NCBI GenBank assembly: GCA_016182605.1
Contig: JACPGE010000067.1
Span: forward strand, 1-56,871
Source of the DNA: Candidatus Hydrogenedentota bacterium
Lineage (GTDB): Bacteria; Hydrogenedentota; Hydrogenedentia; Hydrogenedentales; JAEUWI01
Length of the DNA stretch: 56,871 nt
Direction of reading: 5' to 3'
The notes under the pieces are model-generated. The model made no database searches. It was given only the letters and a program-made list of their open reading frames with translations, and was not told the DNA's origin. This document shows positions 48,718-56,871 of the stretch, in pieces. Each line of letters begins with the position of its first letter. Position 1 is the stretch's first letter. The position numbers and the translations under genes are program-made.

Positions 48718-51675
48718 TTACCAGTGCAACGGCGCCGACCAGGCGCGCTTGAGATCCGCGAGCGGCGCATGCGCCAGCACCGCGCCGCTGCGCGCAAGCG
48801 TCAGCACGGGCGACTCCACCACACGGCCCACCAACGTGCAGCCCGTGCCGGCAAGTGCCGCCTCGAAGGCCTGCTGATGCACCGGCGCCACCGTCGCCAC
48901 AAAGCGGCTCGCGCTCTCGCTGAAAAGCGTCGCCACGTTGGAAGCCAGCGCAATCGGCGCAAGGTCCACGTCCAACCCGAAGCCGCCCGCAAACGCCGTC
49001 TCCGCAAGCGCCGCGCCCAGCCCGCCATCGGAACAATCGTGGCACGACGCCACGAGCCCGGCGTAAATCGCGCGGTGCAGCGCCTCATAGCGCCTCCGCG
49101 CCGCCAGCGCATCCACCTGCGGCACGTTGCACCCGATCTGACCCTTCAGCGCCAGGTACTCGCTGCCGCCAAGTTCATTCTTCGTCGCGCCCAGCACATA
49201 CACCAGGTGCCCCGGAGCCTTCACGTCCATGCTCGCCACCCGCTCCACGTCCTCCAGAATCGCCGCCGCCGTAAACAACACCGTCGGCGGAATCGAAATC
49301 TTCGTCCCGCCTATCTTATAGTCGTTCTTCATGCTGTCTTTCCCGCTGATCAGCGGGATGTCATACGCGATGCACGTGTCCTTCAGCGCCTCGCAGCAGC
49401 GCACCAGTTGCGCCATCTTGTGCGCGCCGTCCGGCGTCTTCTCGCTCGTCACCGGATCCGGCCAGCAAAAATTGTCCAGCCCCGCGATCGTCCCCATCGC
49501 CGCGCCCACCGCAACCAGATTCCGCACGCCCTCGTCCACCGCATTCGCCATCATCGCGTACGCGTCCAGATCGCTGTACTTCGGACAGATCCCGCACGCC
49601 ACCGCAATGCCCTTCGAAGATCCCGGCACCGGACGCACCACGCCCGCATTCCCCGGACCGTCGTTCTTCTCCCCCTGGAACGGCTTCAGCACGCTGCCGC
49701 CCTGCACCTCGTGATCGTACATCCGCACGAAGCGCTCCTTGGAGCACACGTTCAGCGCCCCAAGCACCGCCTTCAAATCTGCCGTGAGATCCGTGTCTTC
49801 CACGATGATCTCCGGTGCAAGCGCCACCGGCGCGAGCTTCGCGGGCAACACCATCTTCGGCACACCCTCATGAAGAAACTCCATGTGCAGCCGGCCAATC
49901 AAGCGCCCCTCAAAATGGCACTCCAGAAATCCGGAATCCGTAAACTCGCCAATGTCCGTCGCCTCCACCTCGTGCAACGCCGCCAGCGCAAGAAAACGCG
50001 CCAGCTTCGAAGCTGGCACCGCAAGCGACATCCGCTCCTGTGCCTCGCTCAAAAAGATCTCCCACGGCGCAAGCCCCGCGTACTTCAGTGGCGCACGCTC
50101 CAGATGCACCACCGCGCCCCCGGGCTTCCCCGCCATCTCCCCAATGCTCGACGACAGTCCCCCCGCGCCATTGTCGGAAATGCAACTGAAGAGCCCCTCG
50201 TCGCGCGCCTCCAAGAGAAAATCCGCCATCTTCTTCTGCGTGATCGGATCGCCAATCTGCACCGCCGTCGCCGGCGATCCCTCGTGCAACTCCTCCGAGG
50301 AAAATGTCGCGCCGTGAATCCCGTCCTTGCCTATCCGGCCGCCCGTCATCACAATGCGGTCCCCGGGCATCGACGCCTTCTCTTCGCTCGGCCGCCCCGC
50401 GATCCGCGCCGGAATGAGCCCGCCCGTGCCGCAAAACACCAGCGGCTTCCCGAGAAAGCGCTCGTGAAACACGATCGCCCCGTTGATCGTCGGAATGCCG
50501 CTCTCGTTACCACCGTCCTTCACGCCGCTGTGCACCCCGCGAAACACCCGCCGCGGATGCAGCAGCCGATCCGGGATCGCCTCGTCATAAAACGGCGACG
50601 CAAAACAAAACACATCCGTGTTGAAGATACACCGGCAGCCCATGCCCGCGCCCAGAATGTCGCGGTTCACCCCCACGATGCCCGTCATCGCGCCGCCGTA
50701 CGGATCGAGCGCCGACGGGCTGTTGTGTGTCTCCGCCTTCAGCGCAAAATAATAGTCCTCGTCAAAACGGATCAGACCCGCATTGTCGTGAAACACGCTC
50801 ACGAGCCAGTCCACCTTCTGCGCCACCGCATCCGTCGTCGCCTTCACATAGTTCTTGAACAGCCCGTGAATCGTCCGCGTTTCCCCGCTCGCGTCCGTGT
50901 ACTCCACGTCCGCCGCGAAAATCTTGTGCTTGCAGTGCTCCGACCACGTCTGCGCCAGTATCTCCAGCTCGATGTCCGTCGGCTGATCGGGAAGGCCCGC
51001 GCCCCGCCGCATCGACACCACGTCCTCCCGCGCATAATACGCCTGAATCGCCTTCATCTCGCCCAGCTCCAGCGCCAGCATCATGTCCCGGCTCAACGCC
51101 AGCAGCGCGCCATCGTCCACGCGCAGATCTATGGTATGCACCGCCGGATCGCTCTTCTCCGTCACCCGCGGCACCGGCAGCAGCGCCGCGTCGTGCTGCG
51201 CCACAAGCTCCTCGCGCGAACACACGCGCCATTGCTCGATAAGCCCGTTCGCAAGCAGGTTGTGCGCAATCGTCTCCGCCTCCTCCCGCGTCACGCCCTT
51301 CAACGCATACTGCGTGGAGGTGTAGACCCGCTCGGTCCCGCTGAACACACGCCCCAGCGTGTCTTGAATCCCCTCAAGCGAACTCTTCCCCACATTGTCC
51401 GTCACCCCGGGACGAAACCCCACCTCCACCAGATAGTCGAAGTCCGCCGCAAGCGCATGGTTCACCGCCGAGGTCTCTATGATCGGATCCGTGAACAGCT
51501 CCGCGCGCACCTGCTCCAGTTCCCCGGGAGCCAGCGCCGCATCGATCGTGTACACCGACACCACGCGCGCAGCCGCCATCGCAATGCCCAAATCCTCCCG
51601 CACCTGCTCGCACAGCGCGTGACCAGCGGGATCGGGCCGCTCAGGCTGGATCGCTACCTCTATCCGATCAGGCAT
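48718..51675 (-). CDS. purL: Phosphoribosylformylglycinamidine synthase, synthetase subunit with PurS-like N-terminus
   Basis: This 985-residue enzyme converts FGAR to FGAM. About 230 N-terminal residues look like PurS-type strands (MPDRIEVAIQPERPDPAGHA and VGFRPGVTDNVGKSSLEG), which in other bacteria are a separate small protein. The synthetase follows with the SEHCKHK motif, DNAGLIRFDEDYYFALKAET, and the duplicated ATP-grasp-like halves including GDRIVMTGGRIGKDG and SVKAPGHLVYVLG-like segments. The glutaminase domain found in the large proteobacterial form is absent and supplied by PurQ. A fused PurS would make the PurS-PurQ-PurL complex two-component. Its start overlaps the purM stop by eight bases, so the genes are coupled. 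Confidence 0.94.
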   Translation of the reverse strand: MPDRIEVAIQPERPDPAGHALCEQVREDLGIAMAAARVVSVYTIDAALAPGELEQVRAELFTDPIIETSAVNHALAADFDYLVEVGFRPGVTDNVGKSSLEGIQDTLGRVFSGTERVYTSTQYALKGVTREEAETIAHNLLANGLIEQWRVCSREELVAQHDAALLPVPRVTEKSDPAVHTIDLRVDDGALLALSRDMMLALELGEMKAIQAYYAREDVVSMRRGAGLPDQPTDIELEILAQTWSEHCKHKIFAADVEYTDASGETRTIHGLFKNYVKATTDAVAQKVDWLVSVFHDNAGLIRFDEDYYFALKAETHNSPSALDPYGGAMTGIVGVNRDILGAGMGCRCIFNTDVFCFASPFYDEAIPDRLLHPRRVFRGVHSGVKDGGNESGIPTINGAIVFHERFLGKPLVFCGTGGLIPARIAGRPSEEKASMPGDRIVMTGGRIGKDGIHGATFSSEELHEGSPATAVQIGDPITQKKMADFLLEARDEGLFSCISDNGAGGLSSSIGEMAGKPGGAVVHLERAPLKYAGLAPWEIFLSEAQERMSLAVPASKLARFLALAALHEVEATDIGEFTDSGFLECHFEGRLIGRLHMEFLHEGVPKMVLPAKLAPVALAPEIIVEDTDLTADLKAVLGALNVCSKERFVRMYDHEVQGGSVLKPFQGEKNDGPGNAGVVRPVPGSSKGIAVACGICPKYSDLDAYAMMANAVDEGVRNLVAVGAAMGTIAGLDNFCWPDPVTSEKTPDGAHKMAQLVRCCEALKDTCIAYDIPLISGKDSMKNDYKIGGTKISIPPTVLFTAAAILEDVERVASMDVKAPGHLVYVLGATKNELGGSEYLALKGQIGCNVPQVDALAARRRYEALHRAIYAGLVASCHDCSDGGLGAALAETAFAGGFGLDVDLAPIALASNVATLFSESASRFVATVAPVHQQAFEAALAGTGCTLVGRVVESPVLTLARSGAVLAHAPLADLKRAWSAPLHW

Positions 51676-52729
51676 AATTCAACGACCCCCGGTAGTTCAC
51701 CGTCCCGTCGCCTTTGCACACCCGCCCAAGCAGCATCCGCTGCTGCCCCGCAAGCTCCACCGTCTCCAGGGCCTTCGCCTCCTGCTCTGGCGACACCACA
51801 AACAAAAAGCCCTGCCCGCAGTTGAACGTGCGCAGCATCTCGCTCTGCGCAACCCGCCCCGCCTCCTGCAAGAACTTGAAGACCGGCGACGGCGTCCACG
51901 CATTCAAATCGATCTCGGCGCCCAGGCCCTCCGGAAGGATCCGCGGAAAATTGTCTGTGATTCCGCCGCCCGTGATGTGCGCCATGCCCTTCACCTTCAC
52001 CACCTTCATCACGATCTGCATCAGCTTCGCATAGCTGATGTGCGGCTCCATCAACGCCTGCGCCACCGTGCGCCCCGTCCCAGGCATCGGATCGTGCACC
52101 CCAAGTCCCGCCACCTCAAAACATATCTTCCGCGCCAGACTGTACCCGTTCGTGTGCAGCCCCGATGAGGGCAGCCCTATAATCGAGTCGCCGTCCTGAA
52201 TCGTGCTGCCGTCCACCACCTTCTTCCGATCCACGATGCCCACGATCGTCCCCGCCACGTCATACTCCCCCTCCTGGTACATGTCCGGCATCTCCGCCGT
52301 CTCCCCGCCTATCAACGCGCAGCCCGCATAGCGGCACCCGTTCGTCAGCCCCTTTACGATGTCCACCACCACCTGCGGCTCCAGCTTCCCCACCGCCAAA
52401 TAATCCAGAAAGAACAACGGGCGCGCACCCTGCACCAATATGTCGTTCACGCAATGCGACACCAGATCGATCCCGATCGTGTCGTGAATCCCCGTCATAA
52501 ACGCCAGCTTCAGCTTCGTCCCCACGCCGTCCACGCTCGACACCAGCACAGGCTCCTCCAGCCCCTGCAGGTTCGGCCGGTACATCGCCCCAAAGCTGCC
52601 GATGTCTTCCAGAACATTGTCGTTAAACGTGCGCCGCACCATGTCCTTGATCGTGGAAAGCGCCTGGTTCGCCTTGTCGATATTCACGCCCGCGTCGCTG
52701 TAGCGCAGCCCGGGTTCTTCCTTGCTCAT
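51668..52729 (-). CDS. purM: Phosphoribosylaminoimidazole synthase (AIR synthetase)
   Basis: This 353-residue ATP-dependent enzyme closes the imidazole ring of FGAM to give AIR, the step after PurLQ. SSVDGVGTKLKLAF and DLVSHCVNDILVQGARPLFFLDY (shortened) are the family's nucleotide and substrate loops; GGETAEMPDMY and AHITGGGITDNFPRILPEG complete the signature. AAGGA lies seven bases before ATG 52729. It heads the purM-purL-purQ operon, and its stop codon overlaps the purL start. Synthesis of purine is thus organised in consecutive order, which points to a complete pathway in the genome. Confidence 0.96.
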   Translation of the reverse strand: MSKEEPGLRYSDAGVNIDKANQALSTIKDMVRRTFNDNVLEDIGSFGAMYRPNLQGLEEPVLVSSVDGVGTKLKLAFMTGIHDTIGIDLVSHCVNDILVQGARPLFFLDYLAVGKLEPQVVVDIVKGLTNGCRYAGCALIGGETAEMPDMYQEGEYDVAGTIVGIVDRKKVVDGSTIQDGDSIIGLPSSGLHTNGYSLARKICFEVAGLGVHDPMPGTGRTVAQALMEPHISYAKLMQIVMKVVKVKGMAHITGGGITDNFPRILPEGLGAEIDLNAWTPSPVFKFLQEAGRVAQSEMLRTFNCGQGFLFVVSPEQEAKALETVELAGQQRMLLGRVCKGDGTVNYRGSLNYA

Positions 52730-52956
52730 AATGCGGTCCTTTTTCGGAGCCTCCGTGCGCCGGAGGAACTGTGCTGAAGTGGGGTTCGGAGAATCTCTCA
52801 AGGATACGCATTGCCACCCCATAAGTCCAATGAAATGTTATAATATAGGCCATAAGATTTGCTTATCAACTCTGACCGCATCCCCACCGCGAAAACCGGC
52901 CCCGAGCCGGGCTATACTGCCTCCGCCCCAAAAACCGGCGCCCCAGGGAGAACACC

Positions 52957-54255
52957 ATGCCAAAAAACGTTGCGCTCACCACACTGCTCCTGCTGCTGGG
53001 CACGGTCGCCGCCGCACAGCCCCTGCTCGATCTGAAAGCCGGAGAGGGCATGTCCTGGTTCAAGGGAAATACGCACACCCACACCCTCTGGAGCGATGGC
53101 GATGCCGCGCCGGAAGTCGCCGTCGCCTGGTATGCCGATCACGGCTACGACTTTCTCTGCCTCAGCGACCACAACGTGCTCATTGACGCAAAAGCCGTGA
53201 AGTGGCAGCCCATCGGCCCGCACGGCCTGCTCCCCGAATCCCGCGTGGACGAAATCCGCGCCGCCTTCGGCGAAGACTGGGTCGAGACCGCGGAACAGAA
53301 TGGCCGCGCCTACATGCGCCTCAAGACCCTGCCGGAATTGAAAAAGCGCTTCGAGGCAAAGGGCGGCTTCCTCCTGATTCCCGCCGAGGAGATCACCTCC
53401 TTCTTCCCCTCCGTGCACATGAACGCCATCAACCTGCGTGAGGAAATCCAGCCCGTCAATTCCGAGGACCCCGCCGAATCCATCGCCGCCGCCATCGACG
53501 CCATGCAGGCCCGCGCCGCCTTTCAGGGACAGCCCTACCTGCTCCACCTGAACCACCCCAACTGGGGCGAAGGCGTCACCGCCGAACAAATGCTCGCCGT
53601 GCCCGATCTGGAATTCTTCGAGGTCTACAACGGCCATTCCGAGGTGCGCAACTGGGGCGACGCCAAACGCCACCTCGTCTCCACCGGCCGCCTCTGGGAC
53701 ATCATGCTCTCCGTCCGCCTCCTTCAGGGCAGCGCGGTTAAAATGTACGGCATGGCGACCGACGACACCCACGCCTACTACGAGCGCCGCATCGGCCGCG
53801 ACAATGCCGGACGCGGCTGGATTCAAGTGCTCGCGGACACGCTCGAAACGGACGCGCTCATCAACGCCATCCACGCGGGCCACTTCTACGCCACATCCGG
53901 GGTGACCGTAGACGCCATCCACTTCGACGGCAATACCCTCTCCCTGCAACTGCCCGAAGAAAGCGGCGTCACCTACACCACGCGCTTCATCGGCACCCGC
54001 GCAGACACCCCCGTCGAGGGCGCCCCCGTCCTGGACGACAAAGGCCAGCCCGTAAAACGCGCCACGCTGCAATACAGCGATCGGATGGGCGCAACCTTCG
54101 CCGAAGTGCAGGGCAACACCCCCGCCCACACCCTGCAAGGAAACGAACTCTACATCCGCGCCGTCGTCGAGTCCAGTAAACTACAGGACAACCCCTTCAT
54201 GGAAGGCGACCACGAAAAGGCCTGGATACAGCCCATCACCATCCCAAAAAACTAA
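52957..54255 (+). CDS. Secreted PHP-domain protein
   Basis: This 432-residue protein has a signal peptide (1 to about 20) and a PHP-type metallophosphoesterase domain. The metal ligands are visible: GNTHTHTLWSDG near residue 37, CLSDHNVLI near 68, a Glu in IPAEEITSF near 146, LHLNHPNWGEG near 195 and a late DDTHAYYE near 267. PHP proteins hydrolyse phosphoesters; members of this size outside histidine biosynthesis are mostly uncharacterised. The C-terminal 100 residues form an accessory beta domain. GGGAG precedes the ATG. It is divergent from purM, and a tandem repeat follows the stop. Confidence 0.87.
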   Translation: MPKNVALTTLLLLLGTVAAAQPLLDLKAGEGMSWFKGNTHTHTLWSDGDAAPEVAVAWYADHGYDFLCLSDHNVLIDAKAVKWQPIGPHGLLPESRVDEIRAAFGEDWVETAEQNGRAYMRLKTLPELKKRFEAKGGFLLIPAEEITSFFPSVHMNAINLREEIQPVNSEDPAESIAAAIDAMQARAAFQGQPYLLHLNHPNWGEGVTAEQMLAVPDLEFFEVYNGHSEVRNWGDAKRHLVSTGRLWDIMLSVRLLQGSAVKMYGMATDDTHAYYERRIGRDNAGRGWIQVLADTLETDALINAIHAGHFYATSGVTVDAIHFDGNTLSLQLPEESGVTYTTRFIGTRADTPVEGAPVLDDKGQPVKRATLQYSDRMGATFAEVQGNTPAHTLQGNELYIRAVVESSKLQDNPFMEGDHEKAWIQPITIPKN

Positions 54256-54266
54256 ACCCCCCGCTC

Positions 54267-54320
54267 CTGCTATCCCTGTTGTCCCTGCTATCCCTGTTGT
54301 CTTTGTTGTCTTTGTTGTCC
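54267..54320 (+). repeat. Tandem 9-bp repeat, six units
   Basis: CTGCTATCC, CTGTTGTCC, CTGCTATCC, CTGTTGTCT, TTGTTGTCT and TTGTTGTCC follow each other exactly. All plus-strand units are pyrimidine-rich. The array starts 12 bases after the PHP gene's stop and lies ahead of the convergent glycosidase-like gene. Confidence 0.92.
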
Positions 54321-54348
54321 TTGGCCGCGCGCCCATCACGCACCCGCG

Positions 54349-56571
54349 CTACGGCGCAAACACATACACGCACGCATCGGCCGCGCCCAGTTCCACCGTC
54401 AGCGCCGCAGGCAAATCCGCCACACGGCCCAGATCCGCGCGGCCCGTGTCCCGCATCATATAGGCACTGCCCGTTTCCGGCAAGCCCCACGACTCCCGAT
54501 CGATCGCCAGCGGAAAGCCCTGCGGCTCCGCCGTAATATTCGCCAACACCACCGCCACCGCGCCGTCCGCCGCGCGCCACGCACTGCCAATCACAGGAGG
54601 AAATTCCCGCCGGTATTCCTTCACCGGATCCTGCTGCCCCGCATAGATGGACAGCCGCGAAACATCGATCTCCACCCCCTTCGACGCCAGCCGCGGCGGT
54701 CGCAGCATCGTGCCGTGCAGCAGAAACGGAATCACTTCCCGCCGCAGCTTTGCGAGCCGCAATACATACGCCATCTCCTCCGGACGGCGCTCCAGCAAAT
54801 CCGCGCGGAAGTTCGCCAGGCTCGGCTGCTGCCCCCACACAAAGGCCCGCGCCTGCTCCTGCCGAAACTGCGTGGCAAACTTCTGATCGAGCAGTTTCAA
54901 CGGCTCTGCTGGCGCAAACTCCGCCGGCCACTTCTCGTCATACGGCGGCATCGTAAGCGAAGAATAGTTCCCGTAAAACACACCGTAGCCGTGATACACC
55001 GCATGAAAGAAAGGCGTCGGCTCCCACGCCCCCGGAGCCGCATAGCGCTCCATGCTCACCTGCAAACTCAACATCAAATCCAGATACGGCAGCCACGTCT
55101 CGCCGCAGCCTTCCCCCGCAAGCACCACCTGACGCACAGGCGCCGTCCGCGCGCGAATGTCCCCCTGAAGCAGCCGGAAGCCCTCCATCCAATAGCTCCC
55201 GCCGCCCAGCGGATGCCCATGCACCGGGTCATAACACGCAAGACTCGAACACGCCTGATCCATGTAGATGCCGTCCACACCAAGCTTCACCGCCGCCTGC
55301 GCGATCGCCGCATACTTGTTCCGCCAGAACAGCGTCCCCATGCACATGGAAGCGTTCGGCGCCTTTGTAAAGGTGTTGTAGACCTCCGGACGCACCTTGC
55401 CCGCCGCATCCTTCACCGCAAAGATCGCCGCGCGCTCCCGCTTCCAGCTTTCGGTCTCCATGCCCCACAGCCGCTGGTTCATATACACGATCGCGTGCAC
55501 GTCCTTCTCGTGCGCCCCTGCAAGCGCCGCGCTGAAGGGAGCGGCCCCCTCGCGTGGCGGCAGATATTCCGGAAAACCGGTGTCGTAGGAACAGCCGTGC
55601 CACCAGTGCCAGAACACGCTCACCGGCATCCCCGCGTGGGCCTGCAGGTCCATCGCAGGCTGCAACACACCCCCCGAAGCCCCACGGTTCCACACCCACA
55701 GCCCCGTATCCGCCACCCACGGCGCTGTGCACCCGTTCCGCATGCGCGACATGCGCGCCCACGATTGCTCCAGCGCCCACGCGCGGTAGCGCTCCGCCGC
55801 CGTATACCAGTCGCCCGTAAACGTGTCCAGAATCACGCCATAGGGCGCCGTATACTCCGTGCGCGCAGCACCGCCTTGCTCCGGTATCTGCACCACCTCC
55901 AGCGCAATGCCGCCGCCCTCCAGTCCCGCCACCTGAAACCGCTTCGCTAGCGCCGCCGTGTCATCACTGCGCAGCAACAACCCCGGCCCCTCCGCGCCAT
56001 AATACGCCAGGCACTGCATCGACAGCGTCCCCGGATATTCCCACCCAATGCTCCGCCCGTTGCCCGTCAACTCCCGAATGCGCTCCGTCCGCTCGCCCAT
56101 CCACACCGGCGCCGCAAGCACCTCGCCCGCCTGCGGCATGATCGGCCCAATGCGGGGATAGTGCACCGCACCAAGCTTCACTCCCTCCGCGCCGCTCACG
56201 GCAATGCGCCACGCCGTTTCACTCGGCAGCCCGCCCAGGCGCACCGATGCCGTTACGCGTAGCCCGGGTGGCGCGGGCGGCGCAAAGCGCTCCCAAATCA
56301 ACCGAAGCGCGCCGGGTTCCTCCGCCACGAAACGAAAAGACCCCGCGGAATCCGGCGTCACCGGCGCGGCGCCCTCCAGTAGGTCCAGGCGCCAGAGGGC
56401 CTCGCGCGCCCCCCCGATAAAACCGTGCGCCGGACTCAGACCGCGCACTTCCGTGAGCGCGCCACTCTTCGCGTCGAAGGCAATGCGCACCGTCCCGTTG
56501 TCCAACACGGGCTCCGGCGCACCCGCAGCCAGGCCCAGCGTGAGGATCAGGGATACAAACACGAAGCGCAT
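54349..56571 (-). CDS. Secreted DUF6259-like glycosidase-like protein
   Basis: This 740-residue protein has a signal peptide (1-17, ending GLAAGA). An N-terminal beta-sandwich precedes a (beta/alpha)8-like barrel, with VFWHWWHGCSYDTGFPEYLP at about 325, MNQRLWG, and GVDGIYMDQACSS near 440, where an Asp typical of clan-D-like glycosidases lies. GEGCGETWLPY near 485 could hold a catalytic Glu. It ends in a small beta domain. Such DUF6259 proteins are frequent in polysaccharide-degrading bacteria and are assumed to act on plant or algal glycans, but no substrate is known. AAAGG precedes the ATG. It is the last complete gene in the window. Confidence 0.78.
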   Translation of the reverse strand: MRFVFVSLILTLGLAAGAPEPVLDNGTVRIAFDAKSGALTEVRGLSPAHGFIGGAREALWRLDLLEGAAPVTPDSAGSFRFVAEEPGALRLIWERFAPPAPPGLRVTASVRLGGLPSETAWRIAVSGAEGVKLGAVHYPRIGPIMPQAGEVLAAPVWMGERTERIRELTGNGRSIGWEYPGTLSMQCLAYYGAEGPGLLLRSDDTAALAKRFQVAGLEGGGIALEVVQIPEQGGAARTEYTAPYGVILDTFTGDWYTAAERYRAWALEQSWARMSRMRNGCTAPWVADTGLWVWNRGASGGVLQPAMDLQAHAGMPVSVFWHWWHGCSYDTGFPEYLPPREGAAPFSAALAGAHEKDVHAIVYMNQRLWGMETESWKRERAAIFAVKDAAGKVRPEVYNTFTKAPNASMCMGTLFWRNKYAAIAQAAVKLGVDGIYMDQACSSLACYDPVHGHPLGGGSYWMEGFRLLQGDIRARTAPVRQVVLAGEGCGETWLPYLDLMLSLQVSMERYAAPGAWEPTPFFHAVYHGYGVFYGNYSSLTMPPYDEKWPAEFAPAEPLKLLDQKFATQFRQEQARAFVWGQQPSLANFRADLLERRPEEMAYVLRLAKLRREVIPFLLHGTMLRPPRLASKGVEIDVSRLSIYAGQQDPVKEYRREFPPVIGSAWRAADGAVAVVLANITAEPQGFPLAIDRESWGLPETGSAYMMRDTGRADLGRVADLPAALTVELGAADACVYVFAP

Positions 56572-56737
56572 GGCGGGCCTTTCCGGTTGGGGTGCGTGTC
56601 ACTGCGGGCTTGATTGTAGCTGAAGACGGCGAATTTTGGGAGGGGCTAAATAAACGCCCGCCCATCCCCCCCCGCGCCCCCTGAAAAGATGGAACCGGCA
56701 AAAGTCTCGCAACGACAATTTCGACCACCAAGGGGAC

Positions 56738-56760
56738 TGTCCTGAATGGCGCTTACTTAA
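56738..56760 (-). mobile_element. IS terminal-repeat-like sequence, right edge
   Basis: GACTGTCCTGAATGGCGCTTACTTAAG (split here) matches the MITE-like ends at 8812 and 9049 in 22 of 25 aligned bases. Twelve bases separate it from the stop of the minus-strand transposase-like frame, as expected for the end of an element extending beyond the window. Confidence 0.75.
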
Positions 56761-56772
56761 GTGTATCCCATT

Positions 56773-56871
56773 TCACTTGTTTGGCTTACGTTTCGGGACG
56801 CCCGTGGTCGTGGCGTCCAACAGCTCTAAGGAGAGAGCTCTCATTTCTTGGGTGATTTCTTCGAGCTTGCG
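56773..56871 (-). CDS. Partial transposase-like ORF, C-terminal 32 residues
   Basis: On the minus strand the frame enters from the window edge and ends at TGA 56775-56773. The residues (QEMRALSLELLDATTTG in the middle, then PKRKPNK) form a charged helix and a basic tail, as at the ends of many DDE transposases. Beyond the stop lies the terminal repeat shared with the MITE-like element at 8.8-9.07 kb. The IS family cannot be assigned from this fragment. The window probably ends inside a multi-copy element. Confidence 0.6.
   Translation of the reverse strand, partial: RKLEEITQEMRALSLELLDATTTGVPKRKPNK

Noticed and set aside
1-56871. tRNA, rRNA or CRISPR array
   Set aside because: No cloverleaf with a GGTTCGA-type arm in the right context, no rRNA signature and no regularly spaced direct repeats with unique spacers were seen.

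Overview
The window is GC-rich, densely coded DNA from a diderm (LPS-type) bacterium. LptF/LptG, exported lipoproteins, a Tat-exported Gfo/Idh/MocA protein beside a ThuA protein, paired uroporphyrinogen-decarboxylase-like proteins, sulfatase-fold proteins and a glycosidase-like protein fit a Hydrogenedentota/Lentisphaerae/Planctomycete-like saprophyte. This is an inference from gene content; no rRNA or other marker fixes the taxon. Both edges run into what look like insertion-sequence copies: an open 43-codon frame at the left and a 32-codon transposase-like tail at the right, each followed within 20 bases by a related terminal repeat. The window may therefore be a whole contig bounded by multi-copy elements.

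Layout. 1-8.6 kb: TauE/SafE permease, secreted prolyl oligopeptidase, ThuA plus Gfo/Idh/MocA pair, and two divergent UroD-like proteins. 8.6-9.7 kb: a gene-free patch with a broken VOC gene, a MITE-like element and dispersed repeats. 9.7-19.2 kb: type-2 isoleucyl-tRNA synthetase, a small membrane protein, then a surface-glycan cluster (methyltransferase, methyltransferase-GT2 fusion, methyltransferase, polytopic membrane protein). 19.3-23.3 kb: glycine-zipper lipoprotein, KDPG-type aldolase, a small protein, and a MoxR/vWA pair. 23.5-31.8 kb: an envelope block with a GT-C glycosyltransferase, a membrane-anchored sulfatase-fold protein, a 1012-residue flippase plus sulfatase-fold fusion, and LptG/LptF. 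31.9-38.6 kb: cupredoxin-cytochrome c fusion, calcium-binding protein, GlyA, zinc ribbon, MaoC hydratase, and exported MsrB-MsrA. 39.2-42.9 kb: two paralogous SdrD_B-type secreted proteins, the second with a remarkable Cys/His/Lys-rich tail. 43-47.9 kb: HAD phosphatase interrupted by a mobile repeat, PIG-L deacetylase, and a response regulator-PAS-GGDEF protein. 47.9-52.7 kb: purM-purL-purQ. 53-56.6 kb: PHP-type secreted protein and a DUF6259-like glycosidase.

The most notable points are: (i) a flippase fused to a sulfatase-fold catalytic domain next to LptFG, with Thr where sulfatases have the formylglycine Cys/Ser, a feature shared with the neighbouring stand-alone enzyme; (ii) a roughly 200-bp MITE-like repeat in five copies, one of which demonstrably inserted into the HAD gene, because the original last codons still lie beyond it; (iii) related IS termini at four places, including both edges; (iv) two 9-bp-period tandem repeats, each just after a stop codon; (v) the Cys/His/Lys-rich surface protein. 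No tRNA, rRNA or CRISPR array was seen.
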